Assembly (NCBI GenBank): GCA_946480785.1
Contig: CAMLLD010000068.1
Coordinates: 1 to 36,268, forward strand
Length of the DNA: 36,268 bases
Source of the DNA: an uncultured Blastocatellia bacterium
Lineage (GTDB): Bacteria > Acidobacteriota > Blastocatellia > Pyrinomonadales > Pyrinomonadaceae
Direction of reading: 5' to 3'
Shown here: positions 18,937-27,602 of the stretch, piece by piece
Numbering within the stretch: the stretch's first letter is position 1
Layout: each line of letters starts with the position of its first letter
The notes under the pieces: model-generated
The model's database searches: none
What the model saw: the letters and a program-made list of their open reading frames with translations, nothing else
Told to the model about the DNA's origin: nothing
Translations under genes and position numbers: made by a program

Positions 18937-21050
18937 CGTCCTCCCGCCGCGCGCGTCGTCGCTGCCTGACCGGTCAGTTCGGCGACGAGCTCGTTCGCGT
19001 TGAAGACCTTCTTCAGGATTTCCAGCATTCCTCGCGAGTCAACCGAAATCGCGCGATTCACTGACGGGTCGTACATGAAGTCCCCGACAATTGACTGAAT
19101 GTTGCCGTCGAAGATCAGTCCGACGAGTTCGCCGTTCTGATTGATTGTCGGCGAACCGGAGTTACCGCCGGTGATGTCGTTGGTCGTGACGAAGTTGAAC
19201 GGCGTGCTCAGATCGAGCGCCGACTTCTTGTCGTACCAACGCTGCGGCAGGTTGTACGGGAACTGCCGTTTGTACGCATCGGAACGCGCGAACAATCCGC
19301 CGAGTGTGGTGAACGGCGCGATCTTCTTACCGTTCTCCATATAACCGGCGACGGCGCCGTACGACAGACGCGGCGTAAAGGTCGCGTCCGGATACATCTT
19401 CGTGCCTTCAATCTCGAACAACGCGCGCGCGATCTTCACGTAATTCGCACGCTCGACACCCGTCACTTCGCTCTCGTAACGTTTGCGCACTTCGCGTGCT
19501 TTCGGATCGATGAGCCGCGCGACGACGATCATCGGATCGGTTGACTCTTCAATCGCCTTCTTGCCGCCGGCCGCGAGCTGTTTGCGATACGCCGGATCAT
19601 CGAGCTTCGTACCGCTGATCAACTCTTCCGCACGAGCTTCCGGCGTTTTGCCCTCCATCACTTGCTTTACGAGCGGATCATCCGCGCCGAGCAGCTCTAT
19701 CATGAAGCCGAGCGAATCGGCCATTTTCAACTTCTCGAAGTCTTCATAAATCGGGGCCGGCGAATAAAGCGCGAGTTCGAGCGAAGCACGTCTGGCGTCA
19801 GTGTACTCGGGCAGACGCTGTGCGTTCGGCTTCTCATTCTCCTCGGCGAGACGGACCAACCCGCGCGCAAAACCGAAGAGCACGCTGTTGAAGCCTCCCC
19901 CCTGATCGAAGATGCGCCGCTCGCGAATGTAAGTCGGATACGTCTTGTGTGCTTTGGCGATCTGGTCCCACGCATCGCCATACATCTTCTCGCGTTCCGG
20001 ATTCGCGGCGATCGACTTGCGCAGCGCTGCTTCCTCTTTCGTCTTACGCGCCATCAATGCCGGGTCTTTCAATCCGGCGAGCTGCCCACGATAAACCTTC
20101 AACGCGTTCTGCACGCTGTTCAGTTCGTTTTGTGCCTGGCGTGTTTGCTCGTCGCCCATCGCCATGTACTTCTTGAGCACGACTTCGCGCCGCTCGAGCA
20201 GCCGAATGAGAATCGGGATGCTGGTGTCGCGCAGTTCCTCGAGATGTGCAACGGTGTCGAGACGCGAAGTCGAACCCGGATTGCCGGTCACGAAAGTAAG
20301 ACTTCCGTCTTTCGCGCCCGCGGTGGACCACTTGAAATAACTCTCGGGATGCACGGGTTGATCGTTTTCGTAAACGCGCACCAGCGACATGTCGATGTTG
20401 AAGCGCGGATAGTTGAAGTTGTCGGGATCGCCACCGAAGAAGGCTGCCTGAAACTCCGGCACGAATACCAGACGAATGTCGGTGTACTTCTTGTAGCGAT
20501 AGAGATTGTATTGGCCGCCCTGGTAAAGCGTAATGACGTCGGAACGCAGGCCGGTGGCCTTCGTCGACTCGGCTTCGATCGCGGAAATCTCAGCGCGACG
20601 CGCGGCGAATGCCTCTGCATCCGTGGCCCCGGCTTTCACTGCGCCGTTCACACGAGCAGTGACGTCTTCGATGCTCATCAATTGATTCAACTCGAGGCTG
20701 GGTATTTTGATCTCTTCCGCTGGCGTGCGAGCAAGAAAACCTTCCTTCGCGAGGTCCTTCTCCGGCGTGCTCACTTCACCGACGATGTCTTCCACGATGT
20801 GATAGTTGGTCAGCACCAGCCCGTTCGGCGAGACGAACGAACCGGAGCCGCCGTTATTAAAGCGCACCGATGCGAGGCGAACTTTGTTGAGCCATTCATC
20901 GGTGACGTCGAATCCATATTTCTTTTTGATCTCGGCTCGTGGGACGTTGTTGAACGTCCACATGCCTTCGTCGGCAAACGCAGTGATATTGAGTGTTTGA
21001 AAACTGAAGAGCGCCAGCAGCAGCGCAGCAAACAAGCTTCTTAATTTCAT
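18933..21050 (-). CDS. S46 family dipeptidyl-peptidase (DPP7/DPP11-like), secreted
   Basis: The ATG at 21050 follows GAGGA by seven bases and gives 705 residues, normal for the family. A signal peptide occupies about residues 1-26 (ending ITAFA). The trypsin-like triad is visible: His84 in LTNYHIVED, Asp220 in FNIDMSLVR and Ser631 in TGGNSGSP. The usual motif around the histidine is N-H-H; here the first His is Tyr while the catalytic one stays. The residue that sets P1 preference lies in IFDGN: glycine, as in DPP7, rather than the arginine of the Asp/Glu-specific DPP11. I therefore infer a preference for neutral or hydrophobic P1. It likely acts in the periplasm on peptides for nutrition. 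Confidence 0.93.
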   Translation of the reverse strand: MKLRSLFAALLLALFSFQTLNITAFADEGMWTFNNVPRAEIKKKYGFDVTDEWLNKVRLASVRFNNGGSGSFVSPNGLVLTNYHIVEDIVGEVSTPEKDLAKEGFLARTPAEEIKIPSLELNQLMSIEDVTARVNGAVKAGATDAEAFAARRAEISAIEAESTKATGLRSDVITLYQGGQYNLYRYKKYTDIRLVFVPEFQAAFFGGDPDNFNYPRFNIDMSLVRVYENDQPVHPESYFKWSTAGAKDGSLTFVTGNPGSTSRLDTVAHLEELRDTSIPILIRLLERREVVLKKYMAMGDEQTRQAQNELNSVQNALKVYRGQLAGLKDPALMARKTKEEAALRKSIAANPEREKMYGDAWDQIAKAHKTYPTYIRERRIFDQGGGFNSVLFGFARGLVRLAEENEKPNAQRLPEYTDARRASLELALYSPAPIYEDFEKLKMADSLGFMIELLGADDPLVKQVMEGKTPEARAEELISGTKLDDPAYRKQLAAGGKKAIEESTDPMIVVARLIDPKAREVRKRYESEVTGVERANYVKIARALFEIEGTKMYPDATFTPRLSYGAVAGYMENGKKIAPFTTLGGLFARSDAYKRQFPYNLPQRWYDKKSALDLSTPFNFVTTNDITGGNSGSPTINQNGELVGLIFDGNIQSIVGDFMYDPSVNRAISVDSRGMLEILKKVFNANELVAELTGQAATTRAAGGR

Positions 21051-21209
21051 CAAGTGGTCCTCAAGACTAGAGTTGGGAGAAAAACTTTGAGCGTCAAACG
21101 GGCTAATTGGATGCCCAAACGCACAGGGGCAGCGCAGAAGACGCAGGAGAACGTAAACCGCAGAGGATGAATAGTCAATCGCTAAATGACTGGTGAGGGT
21201 CGCTCTTTA

Positions 21210-21407
21210 TCAGCGTGTATTTGCTGTTTTGTTTTTCGGATCGCGGCGGACGGCGGCTTTGCTCGTCACGTCGCTGCCGCATTGGCGGCAAGTGTACCTG
21301 TCTTCGTGTTGGGCCGCAGGCACCAACCACAGACAACCGCACGACTGGCACAGAATCGTTGAGCCCAGCAGCCACTCATTAAATCTAATCTGGTTTTCTA
21401 CCCTCAT
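21210..21407 (-). CDS. Small zinc-ribbon protein, 65 residues
   Basis: An ATG at 21407 is preceded on the minus strand by a GGGGGGA ribosome binding site five bases upstream. The product (MRVENQIRFNEWLLGSTIL, then Cys) has two C-x-x-C pairs, Cys20/Cys23 and Cys40/Cys43, sixteen residues apart, with an aromatic-rich middle and a basic tail (KAAVRRDPKNK). This is the pattern of a rubredoxin-like zinc ribbon. Longer in-frame starts exist up to 21599 but read through unconserved sequence. It lies 159 bases upstream of the S46 peptidase gene on the same strand and diverges from tilS. The function is unknown; nucleic-acid or protein binding is possible. Confidence 0.6.
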   Translation of the reverse strand: MRVENQIRFNEWLLGSTILCQSCGCLWLVPAAQHEDRYTCRQCGSDVTSKAAVRRDPKNKTANTR

Positions 21408-21511
21408 GGTTTCCCCCCAGCGCGGTGCGGTCTGTAAATCGAGTCTCAGTCTTTTAAAGGAGAAACTACGCTTTAGTTTCATCAAAATGTGTTGGCTTCG
21501 TCGCGGAACTT

Positions 21512-22630
21512 TTGCCGGGTGGCCCGACAAAACTTCGGTTGACGCCAATTGACCTTCGTCCTGCCGCGCCTCACAATCCACGCGTGCGCCGCGCTCCAAG
21601 AATCAACCAGTTTCCCCGTTTGTTGCTGATCGAATGGCGGCGGCTCAAGCTGCCGATCGCTGACGAGACGATCGTGGTTGGAGTTTCCGGCGGCGCCGAC
21701 TCGACTGCTTTATTGCTCGCGTTGCAGGAGCTCAAGTCTGCGGGCAAGCTCTCCGTAAAGATCGTCGTCGCGCATCTCGATCACAAGCTAAGAAAGACTA
21801 GCGCGCAGGACGCGCGCTGGGTTTCAGACCTCGCGGCGAAACTCGGCTACGAGTGCGTCATCGGTAGGGCGAAAGTTGCCGAGCTTGCACGCGCCAACAA
21901 CGACAACCTTGAACAGGCAGCCCGCCACGCGCGCTACGCCTTTCTCGAACGAACGGCCAAAAGGAAGTCAGCAAAGTATGTATTGACTGCGCACACCATG
22001 GATGACCAGGCCGAGACTGTGCTGCTGCGGCTGATGCGCGGCAGCGCCGGCACCGGACTCGGCGGCATGGACGCCGTGCGCCCGCTCGGCTCGAGCACGT
22101 CGATCAAGTTAGTGCGGCCGTTACTCTGGGCTCGACGCAGCGACACCGAAAATTACTGCCGTTTCCGCAAGACGCAGTTTCTCGTCGACGAGATGAATAG
22201 CGACGCCGGGTACTCTCGCGTGCGTGTGCGCCAGCAGCTCCTGCCGTTGATGCAGTCGTTCAATAACCGCATCGTCGAAGCCATCTCGCGCACGGCCGCC
22301 CAGTTGCGTGAAGACCGCGCGGTTTTGGCGACCGATTCGGACGAGTTGCTGCAACGAGCTTCGCTTGCTCCCGACAGCGACGAGGAAACCGAAGCTCCGG
22401 CTTTGAACGTAAAGTTGCTGACCAACGAGCCGCCCGCGCTGCGCCGCCGCGCTTTGCGGGAGTGGATCTCGAAAGCCCGGGGCGGCACGCGCCGGCTGGA
22501 GATGGTGCACCTGCTGGCGGTGGAGAAACTGCTGGAGGGAAACGCGGGCGGGCGAACGGTTGAACTGCCCGGCGGCGGGCGGGTCAGACGAAGCAAGAAC
22601 CGGCTGGAGTTTGAGTCCGAAAACAATTGA
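21512..22630 (+). CDS. tilS: tRNA(Ile)-lysidine synthetase TilS
   Basis: The product (372 residues from TTG 21512) has the PP-loop ATP pyrophosphatase core: VVGVSGGADSTALLLAL, VVAHLDHKLR, NLEQAARHARYAFLE and LTAHTMDDQAETVLLRLMRGSGTG-type sequence (here with SAGTG). A TilS-specific middle domain follows (NSDAGYSRVRVRQQLLPLM), then a short C-terminal domain. TilS attaches lysine to C34 of the AUA-reading tRNA-Ile, changing its codon and amino-acid identity. The protein is shorter than the E. coli enzyme, mainly at the C-terminus. The start is uncertain: no candidate (21512, 21539, 21584) has a good ribosome binding site. tilS-ftsH-folP is a well-known gene order. Confidence 0.93.
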   Translation: MPGGPTKLRLTPIDLRPAAPHNPRVRRAPRINQFPRLLLIEWRRLKLPIADETIVVGVSGGADSTALLLALQELKSAGKLSVKIVVAHLDHKLRKTSAQDARWVSDLAAKLGYECVIGRAKVAELARANNDNLEQAARHARYAFLERTAKRKSAKYVLTAHTMDDQAETVLLRLMRGSAGTGLGGMDAVRPLGSSTSIKLVRPLLWARRSDTENYCRFRKTQFLVDEMNSDAGYSRVRVRQQLLPLMQSFNNRIVEAISRTAAQLREDRAVLATDSDELLQRASLAPDSDEETEAPALNVKLLTNEPPALRRRALREWISKARGGTRRLEMVHLLAVEKLLEGNAGGRTVELPGGGRVRRSKNRLEFESENN

Positions 22631-22655
22631 AAAAGCGGGATTCAAACTTTATAGT
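22627..22655 (+). promoter_or_regulatory. Strong sigma-70-type promoter upstream of ftsH
   Basis: TTGAAA (22627-22632) and TATAGT (22650-22655) are exactly 17 bases apart and match five of six consensus bases each. The -35 box overlaps the tilS stop codon. Transcription would start near 22662, giving ftsH a GC-rich leader of about 160 bases. That leader holds a ten-base palindrome (AACCGCGGTT) and ends with a GGAGG ribosome binding site. ftsH can thus be expressed separately from tilS. Confidence 0.7.
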
Positions 22656-22824
22656 CAAAAGGCCCGTCGCGGCGGTGTTGTCCAGAGGGGAGCCGCGGCC
22701 GAGGGCGCGAACGCAAAGCGGCAAAGGCGCATCGTAACCGCGGTTGTTTTTAGGGTTTAGAGTCTAAGGAAGGACAGCGACAAAAGACCTCTCGATAAGT
22801 TATTATCGCGGGTCGGAGGCGTTA

Positions 22825-24765
22825 ATGAATTTGAGTTCTACAGCAAGACAGATCGTTTTTTGGCTCCTAATCATCGCGGGGGCTCTTTTACTCTACAAGC
22901 TCGTCAACCCGCGCGGCGCCAGCTACCAACCCGTGGATCTGGTGCAGCTTTATCGCATGATGGACAGCGGCAATCTGAAGCAGGTTACCGTCAAACAGAG
23001 CGAGACTGTAGCTATCGATAACAACAACGGGGAATACCGCGCGACCTTGGCCAACGAAACGGCCAAGGCGGACGTGATCAAATATGCCCGCGAAGTCGTT
23101 AACGGCAAGCCGCGGGTCGCGAAAGTGGAAGAAGAAGGAAGCGCGAGTTACATCTGGCCCATGCTGATTACGTGGGCGCCACTGTTGTTTATTATCGCTA
23201 TCTGGATTTTCATGTTGCGGCAGATGCAGTCCGGCGGGAACAAAGCGCTTTCGTTTGGGAAGTCGCGGGCCAAGCTGCTCAACAATCAACAGAAGCGCGT
23301 GACGTTCAAGGACGTTGCGGGTGTTGAAGAAGCGAAGGAAGAGCTCCAGGAAATCATCGAGTTTCTCAAGGAGCCGCAAAAGTTTCAGAAGCTCGGCGGT
23401 CGGATTCCGAAGGGCGTGTTGATGATGGGACCGCCGGGAACGGGCAAGACGTTGCTGGCCCGCGCGATTGCGGGCGAAGCAAACGTTCCCTTCTTCTCGA
23501 TTTCGGGTTCGGACTTCGTTGAGATGTTTGTAGGCGTGGGCGCCTCGCGCGTGCGCGACCTGTTTGAACAAGGCAAGAAGAACGCGCCCTGCATCATCTT
23601 CATCGACGAGATCGACGCGGTGGGTCGCCATCGCGGCGCTGGTCTCGGCGGTGGTCACGACGAACGCGAACAGACGTTGAATCAGTTGCTCGTCGAGATG
23701 GACGGCTTCGAGTCGAACGACGGCGTAATCCTGATTGCTTCGACGAACCGTCCGGACGTGCTCGATCCGGCGTTGCTGCGACCGGGTCGATTTGATCGAC
23801 GCGTCGTGGTTTCGCGGCCTGACGTTCGCGGACGTGAAGGTATCTTGAAAGTTCACACGCGGAAGATTCCGCTCGGCGAAGATGTGGACATCTCCGTGAT
23901 CGCGCGCGGCACACCGGGCTTCACCGGCGCCGATCTCGCGAACCTCGTGAACGAAGCGGCTCTCAACGCTGCTCGCTACAACAAGAAACTCGTCGCGATG
24001 GGCGATTTCGAACTCGCGAAAGACAAAGTGCTCATGGGCGCCGAGCGCAAGAGCATGGTGATCTCGAACGAAGAGAAGCGCGTCACTGCTTACCACGAAG
24101 CGGGTCATACGCTTGTTGGTCTGAAAGTGCCGAACGCCGATCCGGTGCACAAGGTCACGATCATTCCGCGCGGCATGGCTCTCGGTGTGACGCAGCAGCT
24201 TCCCGAAGGCGATCGTCACAACTACAGTCAGGAATACCTGTTGGGCCAGATCGCGATCCTGATGGGTGGCCGCCTCGCCGAAGAGACTTTCCTCGGCAGC
24301 ATCACCACCGGCGCTTCAAACGACATCGAACGCGCGACAGAATTAGCGCGCGCGATGGTTTGTGAATACGGCATGTCCGAGATGGGCCCGATCACGTTCG
24401 GCAAGAAGGAAGAGCAGATCTTCCTCGGACGTGAGATTGCCCAGCATCGCGACTTCTCCGAAGACACGGCGATCAAGATCGACGAGCAGGTGAAGAAGAT
24501 CGTGACGGCGCAGTTTGAACGCGCCAAGGCGATTATCGAAGAGAACCGCGAGACGATGATTCGTTTGGCGGAGTGCCTACTCGAGCGCGAGTCGTTGGAC
24601 GGCGTTGAGATTCGACGCATCGTGGCGGGCTTGCCGCTCGATGAGAATCCGCCGGTTTCGGATAACGGTGGCGATCAGGATCGGCCGCAGTTGAAGGAGC
24701 CGACCGCAAAGCCGCTCAAGCCGATTCTGCCGCCGATCACGGGTGGCAATCCGCAGCCTGCCTAA
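22825..24765 (+). CDS. ftsH: ATP-dependent zinc metalloprotease FtsH
   Basis: The 646-residue protein has two transmembrane helices (about residues 9-27 and 110-131) flanking a small periplasmic domain. Next come the AAA+ module with Walker A GPPGTGKT (202-209), Walker [11 protein letters not shown], the second-region-of-homology arginines in [10 protein letters not shown], and the M41 protease domain with the zinc motif HEAGH (424-428). The C-terminal tail is proline- and lysine-rich. FtsH hexamers extract and degrade damaged membrane proteins and short-lived regulators. A good GGAGG precedes the ATG and a strong promoter lies about 170 bases upstream. folP follows within nine bases, so they are probably one transcript. 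Confidence 0.98.
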   Translation: MNLSSTARQIVFWLLIIAGALLLYKLVNPRGASYQPVDLVQLYRMMDSGNLKQVTVKQSETVAIDNNNGEYRATLANETAKADVIKYAREVVNGKPRVAKVEEEGSASYIWPMLITWAPLLFIIAIWIFMLRQMQSGGNKALSFGKSRAKLLNNQQKRVTFKDVAGVEEAKEELQEIIEFLKEPQKFQKLGGRIPKGVLMMGPPGTGKTLLARAIAGEANVPFFSISGSDFVEMFVGVGASRVRDLFEQGKKNAPCIIFIDEIDAVGRHRGAGLGGGHDEREQTLNQLLVEMDGFESNDGVILIASTNRPDVLDPALLRPGRFDRRVVVSRPDVRGREGILKVHTRKIPLGEDVDISVIARGTPGFTGADLANLVNEAALNAARYNKKLVAMGDFELAKDKVLMGAERKSMVISNEEKRVTAYHEAGHTLVGLKVPNADPVHKVTIIPRGMALGVTQQLPEGDRHNYSQEYLLGQIAILMGGRLAEETFLGSITTGASNDIERATELARAMVCEYGMSEMGPITFGKKEEQIFLGREIAQHRDFSEDTAIKIDEQVKKIVTAQFERAKAIIEENRETMIRLAECLLERESLDGVEIRRIVAGLPLDENPPVSDNGGDQDRPQLKEPTAKPLKPILPPITGGNPQPA

Positions 24766-24773
24766 TCACGTAT

Positions 24774-25646
24774 GTGACGACCAGGGCCTGGCAGATCAAG
24801 AACCATACAATGCCCATGAATGAGCGCACGCTCATCATGGGCATTCTTAATGTCACTCCTGATAGTTTCAGCGACGGCGGCCGTTTCCTGTCTGTCGACG
24901 ATGCGTTGGCCCAGGCGGAGAAGATGATCTCCGAAGGCGCCGATATCGTCGACGTCGGTGGCGAGTCGACGCGTCCGGGCGGCGAACCGATCTCTGTTGA
25001 CGAAGAGATTGGTCGCGTCGTGCCGGTGATCGAAGCGTTGACTCGTCGCTTCAGCAGCATGCCCGTTTCTGTTGATACGACGAAGTCGGAGGTTGCGCGG
25101 GCGGCGCTGGATGCGGGCGCGGCGATCGTGAACGACGTGTCAGCGTTGCGGTTTGATTTCTACGTTGCGGATGCAGTGGCACGTGCGGGCGCAGGACTCG
25201 TGCTGATGCACTCGCGCGGCACGCCCGCGACGATGCACCGAATGCCGCCGGTCGCGGACATCATGGAAGAGGTCGTCAGCAGTCTGCGCGCGAGCATTCA
25301 CATGGCCGAACGACGCGGCGTCGCGCGCGAGTCGATCGTCATCGATCCGGGAATTGGTTTTGGCAAGTCGCAGTCGCAAAATCTCGAACTGATCGCGCGC
25401 CTGGATAAACTGATTGCCGCCTTCCCTGACTACCCGCTGCTGATTGGCACCTCGCGCAAATCCTTCATCGGCCGCATCCTCGCCGACGACTCCGGCACAC
25501 CCGCGCCCGCTTCCGAACGTCTCTACGGCACCATCGCCACTGTTGCAGTTTCTGTCCTCAAAGGCGCGAATATCATTCGCGTGCACGACGTGAAAGCCGC
25601 GGCGGAAACAATCCGTGTTTCCGAATCCCTCAAACCTTTCGTATGA
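24774..25646 (+). CDS. folP: Dihydropteroate synthase FolP
   Basis: The 290-residue product contains every DHPS block: MGILNVTPDSFSDGG, DVGGESTRPGG, IVNDVSAL, IDPGIGFGKSQSQNLELI, LIGTSRKSFIG and the C-terminal IIRVHDV. DHPS joins p-aminobenzoate to 6-hydroxymethyl-dihydropterin diphosphate in folate synthesis and is the sulfonamide target. I keep the GTG start at 24774 because residues RAWQIKNHT align with the N-terminal strand usual in the family; ATGs at 24810 and 24816 would cut it off. No ribosome binding site is clear, and coupling to ftsH is likely. The lptE-like gene follows after ten bases. Confidence 0.96.
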   Translation: MTTRAWQIKNHTMPMNERTLIMGILNVTPDSFSDGGRFLSVDDALAQAEKMISEGADIVDVGGESTRPGGEPISVDEEIGRVVPVIEALTRRFSSMPVSVDTTKSEVARAALDAGAAIVNDVSALRFDFYVADAVARAGAGLVLMHSRGTPATMHRMPPVADIMEEVVSSLRASIHMAERRGVARESIVIDPGIGFGKSQSQNLELIARLDKLIAAFPDYPLLIGTSRKSFIGRILADDSGTPAPASERLYGTIATVAVSVLKGANIIRVHDVKAAAETIRVSESLKPFV

Positions 25647-25656
25647 TGTGCGGCCG

Positions 25657-26202
25657 ATGCCCAAGCTACTCCGCCTTTCCCTCTTCATCGTGATGTTCAT
25701 GTTCGTTTCCGGTTTCGCGGAATGCTACAAGCCGGTGACGAAGAACCAACTGCCGGCGCGGATCAAGACCGTGGCAGTGCCGGCGTTTCAGATGGAGAGC
25801 AGCGCGCTGCGCTACAAGATCGAATCGCGCTTCACGGAAGCCGTGATGCGGGAGTTGGTCCATCGCGGGCGCGGTCTGCGCGTGCAGGGCGAACGCGAAG
25901 GCGCTGATGCGGTGATCGAGGGTGTCATCAAGAGTTTTAATTTTGCCGGCGTGTTGCTCGACGACAAAGGACGCGCGCGTATCTTCGAGGTAACGATCGG
26001 CGCTGCCGTAACCGTGCGCGACCAGACCGAGAACCGCGTGCTTTACGACAACCAGAACTTCGTGTTTCGCGGCGAGTATGAATTTTCAAGCGACCCGCGC
26101 AGCTTCTTCAACGAAGAAGATCCCGCGGTGCTGCGGATGTCGCGCAGCTTTGCGGAAAGCATCGTCTCAACCCTCATCAACGCCGTCGAGCTCAAGAAAT
26201 GA
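25657..26202 (+). CDS. lptE: LptE-like LPS assembly protein
   Basis: Starting at ATG 25657 the product has 181 residues: a hydrophobic signal segment (LLRLSLFIVMFMFVSGF), then Ala-Glu-Cys and a conserved body (RIKTVAVPAFQ, RYKIESRFTEAVMRELVHRG, ADAVIEGVIKSF, VLYDNQNFVFRGEYE, RSFAESIVSTLINA). LptE plugs the LptD barrel that inserts lipopolysaccharide in the outer membrane. The lipobox is poor, since glutamate stands just before the cysteine, so lipidation is doubtful. The strongest argument is context: the stop overlaps the holA start (ATGA), and lptE-holA adjacency is also seen in E. coli. An ATG at 25615 lies inside folP and is less likely. Confidence 0.8.
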   Translation: MPKLLRLSLFIVMFMFVSGFAECYKPVTKNQLPARIKTVAVPAFQMESSALRYKIESRFTEAVMRELVHRGRGLRVQGEREGADAVIEGVIKSFNFAGVLLDDKGRARIFEVTIGAAVTVRDQTENRVLYDNQNFVFRGEYEFSSDPRSFFNEEDPAVLRMSRSFAESIVSTLINAVELKK

Positions 26203-27194
26203 AAACGTTGACGCGGACCGAGCTCGAACGTTCGTTGCGCGAGGAGCCGAAGCCGCTGTATCTGCTGGTCGGCGCTGAGCGTTACCTGCGCGACGCAGCG
26301 GCGCGTTCGCTTACGGAAGCAGCGTTGAGCCGCACGCTGCTGCGCGAGTTCAACGAAGCGAGTTTCAACTTGCAACGTGATTCGGTGCAGTCGGCGGTCG
26401 CGGCGGCTGAGCAGTTGCCGATGATGTCCGATCGGCGCGTCGTTCGCGTACGCGACTTCGCCCGTTTGCGCGAAGCTGACGAAGAAACGCTAGTTCGTTA
26501 TCTCAACAATCCCTCGCCAGCGACAGTGATGATCTTCATCGCCGACGATCTCGACAAGCGAAAGAAATCAACAAAGGCGTTGCTTGATAACTGCGTTGTT
26601 GTCGATTTCCCGCCGCTGAAAGATGCGGAAGCAAAAGCGTGGGCCAAGTCGCGTTTGAAGGAACTGAAAGTCAGTTGTGACGATTCAGTCCTGAGTGAAA
26701 TCATCAGCCTCGTCGGCACGGACGTACAGACGCTCTTCAATGAGATCGACAAGCTCGCTTCTGCTGTCGCCGATACGGGTCGCATCACCTCCGCTGTCGT
26801 TGACGAACTCATCGGCCGCTCGCGCGAGTTGTCGAATTTCGAACTCGGCGATCATCTACTCGCCAACAACCGCAAGCGCGCGCTCGAAACTCTGCATCGA
26901 CTCCTCGACGACGGCGCCGAACCTGTGATGCTCATCGGTCTCATTGCGGGCAACTATCATCGTCTCGCGCTGGCGAAACACCTGCTCGCAAAAGGCGGCC
27001 GCGAAGAAGTCTTTCGCAACGTCTCGCTACCGCCGTTCAAACGCGACGCGTACATCGCGAACCTCCAGCGCAACGACGCCGCGAAGATCGCGCGCGGTCT
27101 GCAACTCACCGCTGCCGCTGACCTCGCCATCAAAACCTCGCAAGCTACTCCGCGGCTGCAACTGGAGCTGCTGGTTTGTGAGCTGTCGAGCTAA
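26199..27194 (+). CDS. holA: DNA polymerase III subunit delta HolA
   Basis: The 331-residue protein has the delta-subunit layout: an N-terminal degenerate AAA+ domain (YLLVGAERYLRDAAARSL, then FNEASFNLQRDSVQSAVAAAEQLPMMSDRRVVRVRDF), a middle lid (LISLVGTD-type helix with VQTLFNEIDKLAS) and the C-terminal collar domain (NRKRALETLHRLLDDGAEPVMLIGLIAGNYHRLALAK). Delta opens the sliding clamp within the clamp loader. Walker motifs are lost, as is normal for delta. It is coupled to lptE by an ATGA overlap. Its last 50 bases overlap the end of a convergent minus-strand gene. Confidence 0.93.
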   Translation: MKTLTRTELERSLREEPKPLYLLVGAERYLRDAAARSLTEAALSRTLLREFNEASFNLQRDSVQSAVAAAEQLPMMSDRRVVRVRDFARLREADEETLVRYLNNPSPATVMIFIADDLDKRKKSTKALLDNCVVVDFPPLKDAEAKAWAKSRLKELKVSCDDSVLSEIISLVGTDVQTLFNEIDKLASAVADTGRITSAVVDELIGRSRELSNFELGDHLLANNRKRALETLHRLLDDGAEPVMLIGLIAGNYHRLALAKHLLAKGGREEVFRNVSLPPFKRDAYIANLQRNDAAKIARGLQLTAAADLAIKTSQATPRLQLELLVCELSS

Positions 27195-27504
27195 ACCTCG
27201 CTATGATCTGATTGGTTTTGTCGACCAACGGCGTCTCCGATCCCATCTCCTCCAACTGACTCGCAATAGCGTCAACCCAAAACACTGTGACTTCCTCGCT
27301 GTATTTCTTCGGATCCACGCCGTGATGCTCTATAAACCGCAGCAACGCCGAACGCATCCGCGCCACTGCGTCCGAAGGCGAAAGCGTTTGCAGGTACCAC
27401 ACAGCCACGACCAAATGTTCGCGGTGATGAAAATCTGCCGCCGCGATCGCGCAACTCTCAAAGTCACGCACGAGCCGTTCAATCTCCTCCTCCGAGTCGT
27501 ACAT
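27145..27504 (-). CDS. Conserved small His-rich protein (FHHREHL family), function unknown
   Basis: The 119-residue frame has an excellent ribosome binding site (GGAGGA, about six bases before the ATG at 27504). It starts MYDSEEEIERLVRDFESCAI and contains a histidine cluster, FHHREHL (residues 25-31, His26/27/30), a helix with SPSDAVARMRSALLRFIEHHGV, and KKYSEEVTVFWV. I recognise the pattern from uncharacterised bacterial proteins that share an F-H-H-x-x-H motif and a Y-x-E-x-x-T-x-F-W motif, but no function is known to me. The clustered His and Glu suggest metal binding. The C-terminal residues (AHKPAAPVAAAE) are encoded antisense to the holA end and look unconserved. It follows the rpsT terminator. 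Confidence 0.7.
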   Translation of the reverse strand: MYDSEEEIERLVRDFESCAIAAADFHHREHLVVAVWYLQTLSPSDAVARMRSALLRFIEHHGVDPKKYSEEVTVFWVDAIASQLEEMGSETPLVDKTNQIIARFSSTAHKPAAPVAAAE

Positions 27505-27532
27505 TTCAACTCCTCCATAGCAAAGCTCAGGT

Positions 27533-27577
27533 CCAAAAACAAAAAGCGAGGCGGGCCGAAATCTCGACCCGCCTCGC
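27533..27577 (-). terminator. Intrinsic terminator of rpsT
   Basis: On the minus strand a perfect 10-bp stem, GCGAGGCGGG paired with CCCGCCTCGC (27577-27568 with 27555-27546), encloses a 12-base loop. It is followed at once by TTTTTGTTTTTGG (27545-27533). It lies 26 bases beyond the rpsT stop. The shape and T-tract are textbook. It should separate rpsT from the FHHREHL gene downstream. Confidence 0.93.
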
Positions 27578-27602
27578 GGTTCCTCAAATCTGTTTAGCGG
27601 CT

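Noticed and set aside
19662..21044. 460-codon plus-strand open frame inside the S46 peptidase gene
   Set aside because: Antisense to a gene with signal peptide and complete catalytic triad; the composition looks like a reverse-frame shadow.
21139..21172. Promoter for the S46 peptidase gene (minus-strand TTGACT with TACGTT)
   Set aside because: The -35 is good and the spacer is 17, but the -10 matches only half the consensus; not strong enough to list.
22656..22824. tRNA or known riboswitch in the ftsH leader
   Set aside because: No T-loop GGTTCGA-type sequence, acceptor stem or known aptamer core was found.
22888..24219. 443-codon minus-strand open frame inside ftsH
   Set aside because: Antisense shadow of the conserved FtsH protein, with His/Arg-rich low-quality sequence and no recognisable motif.
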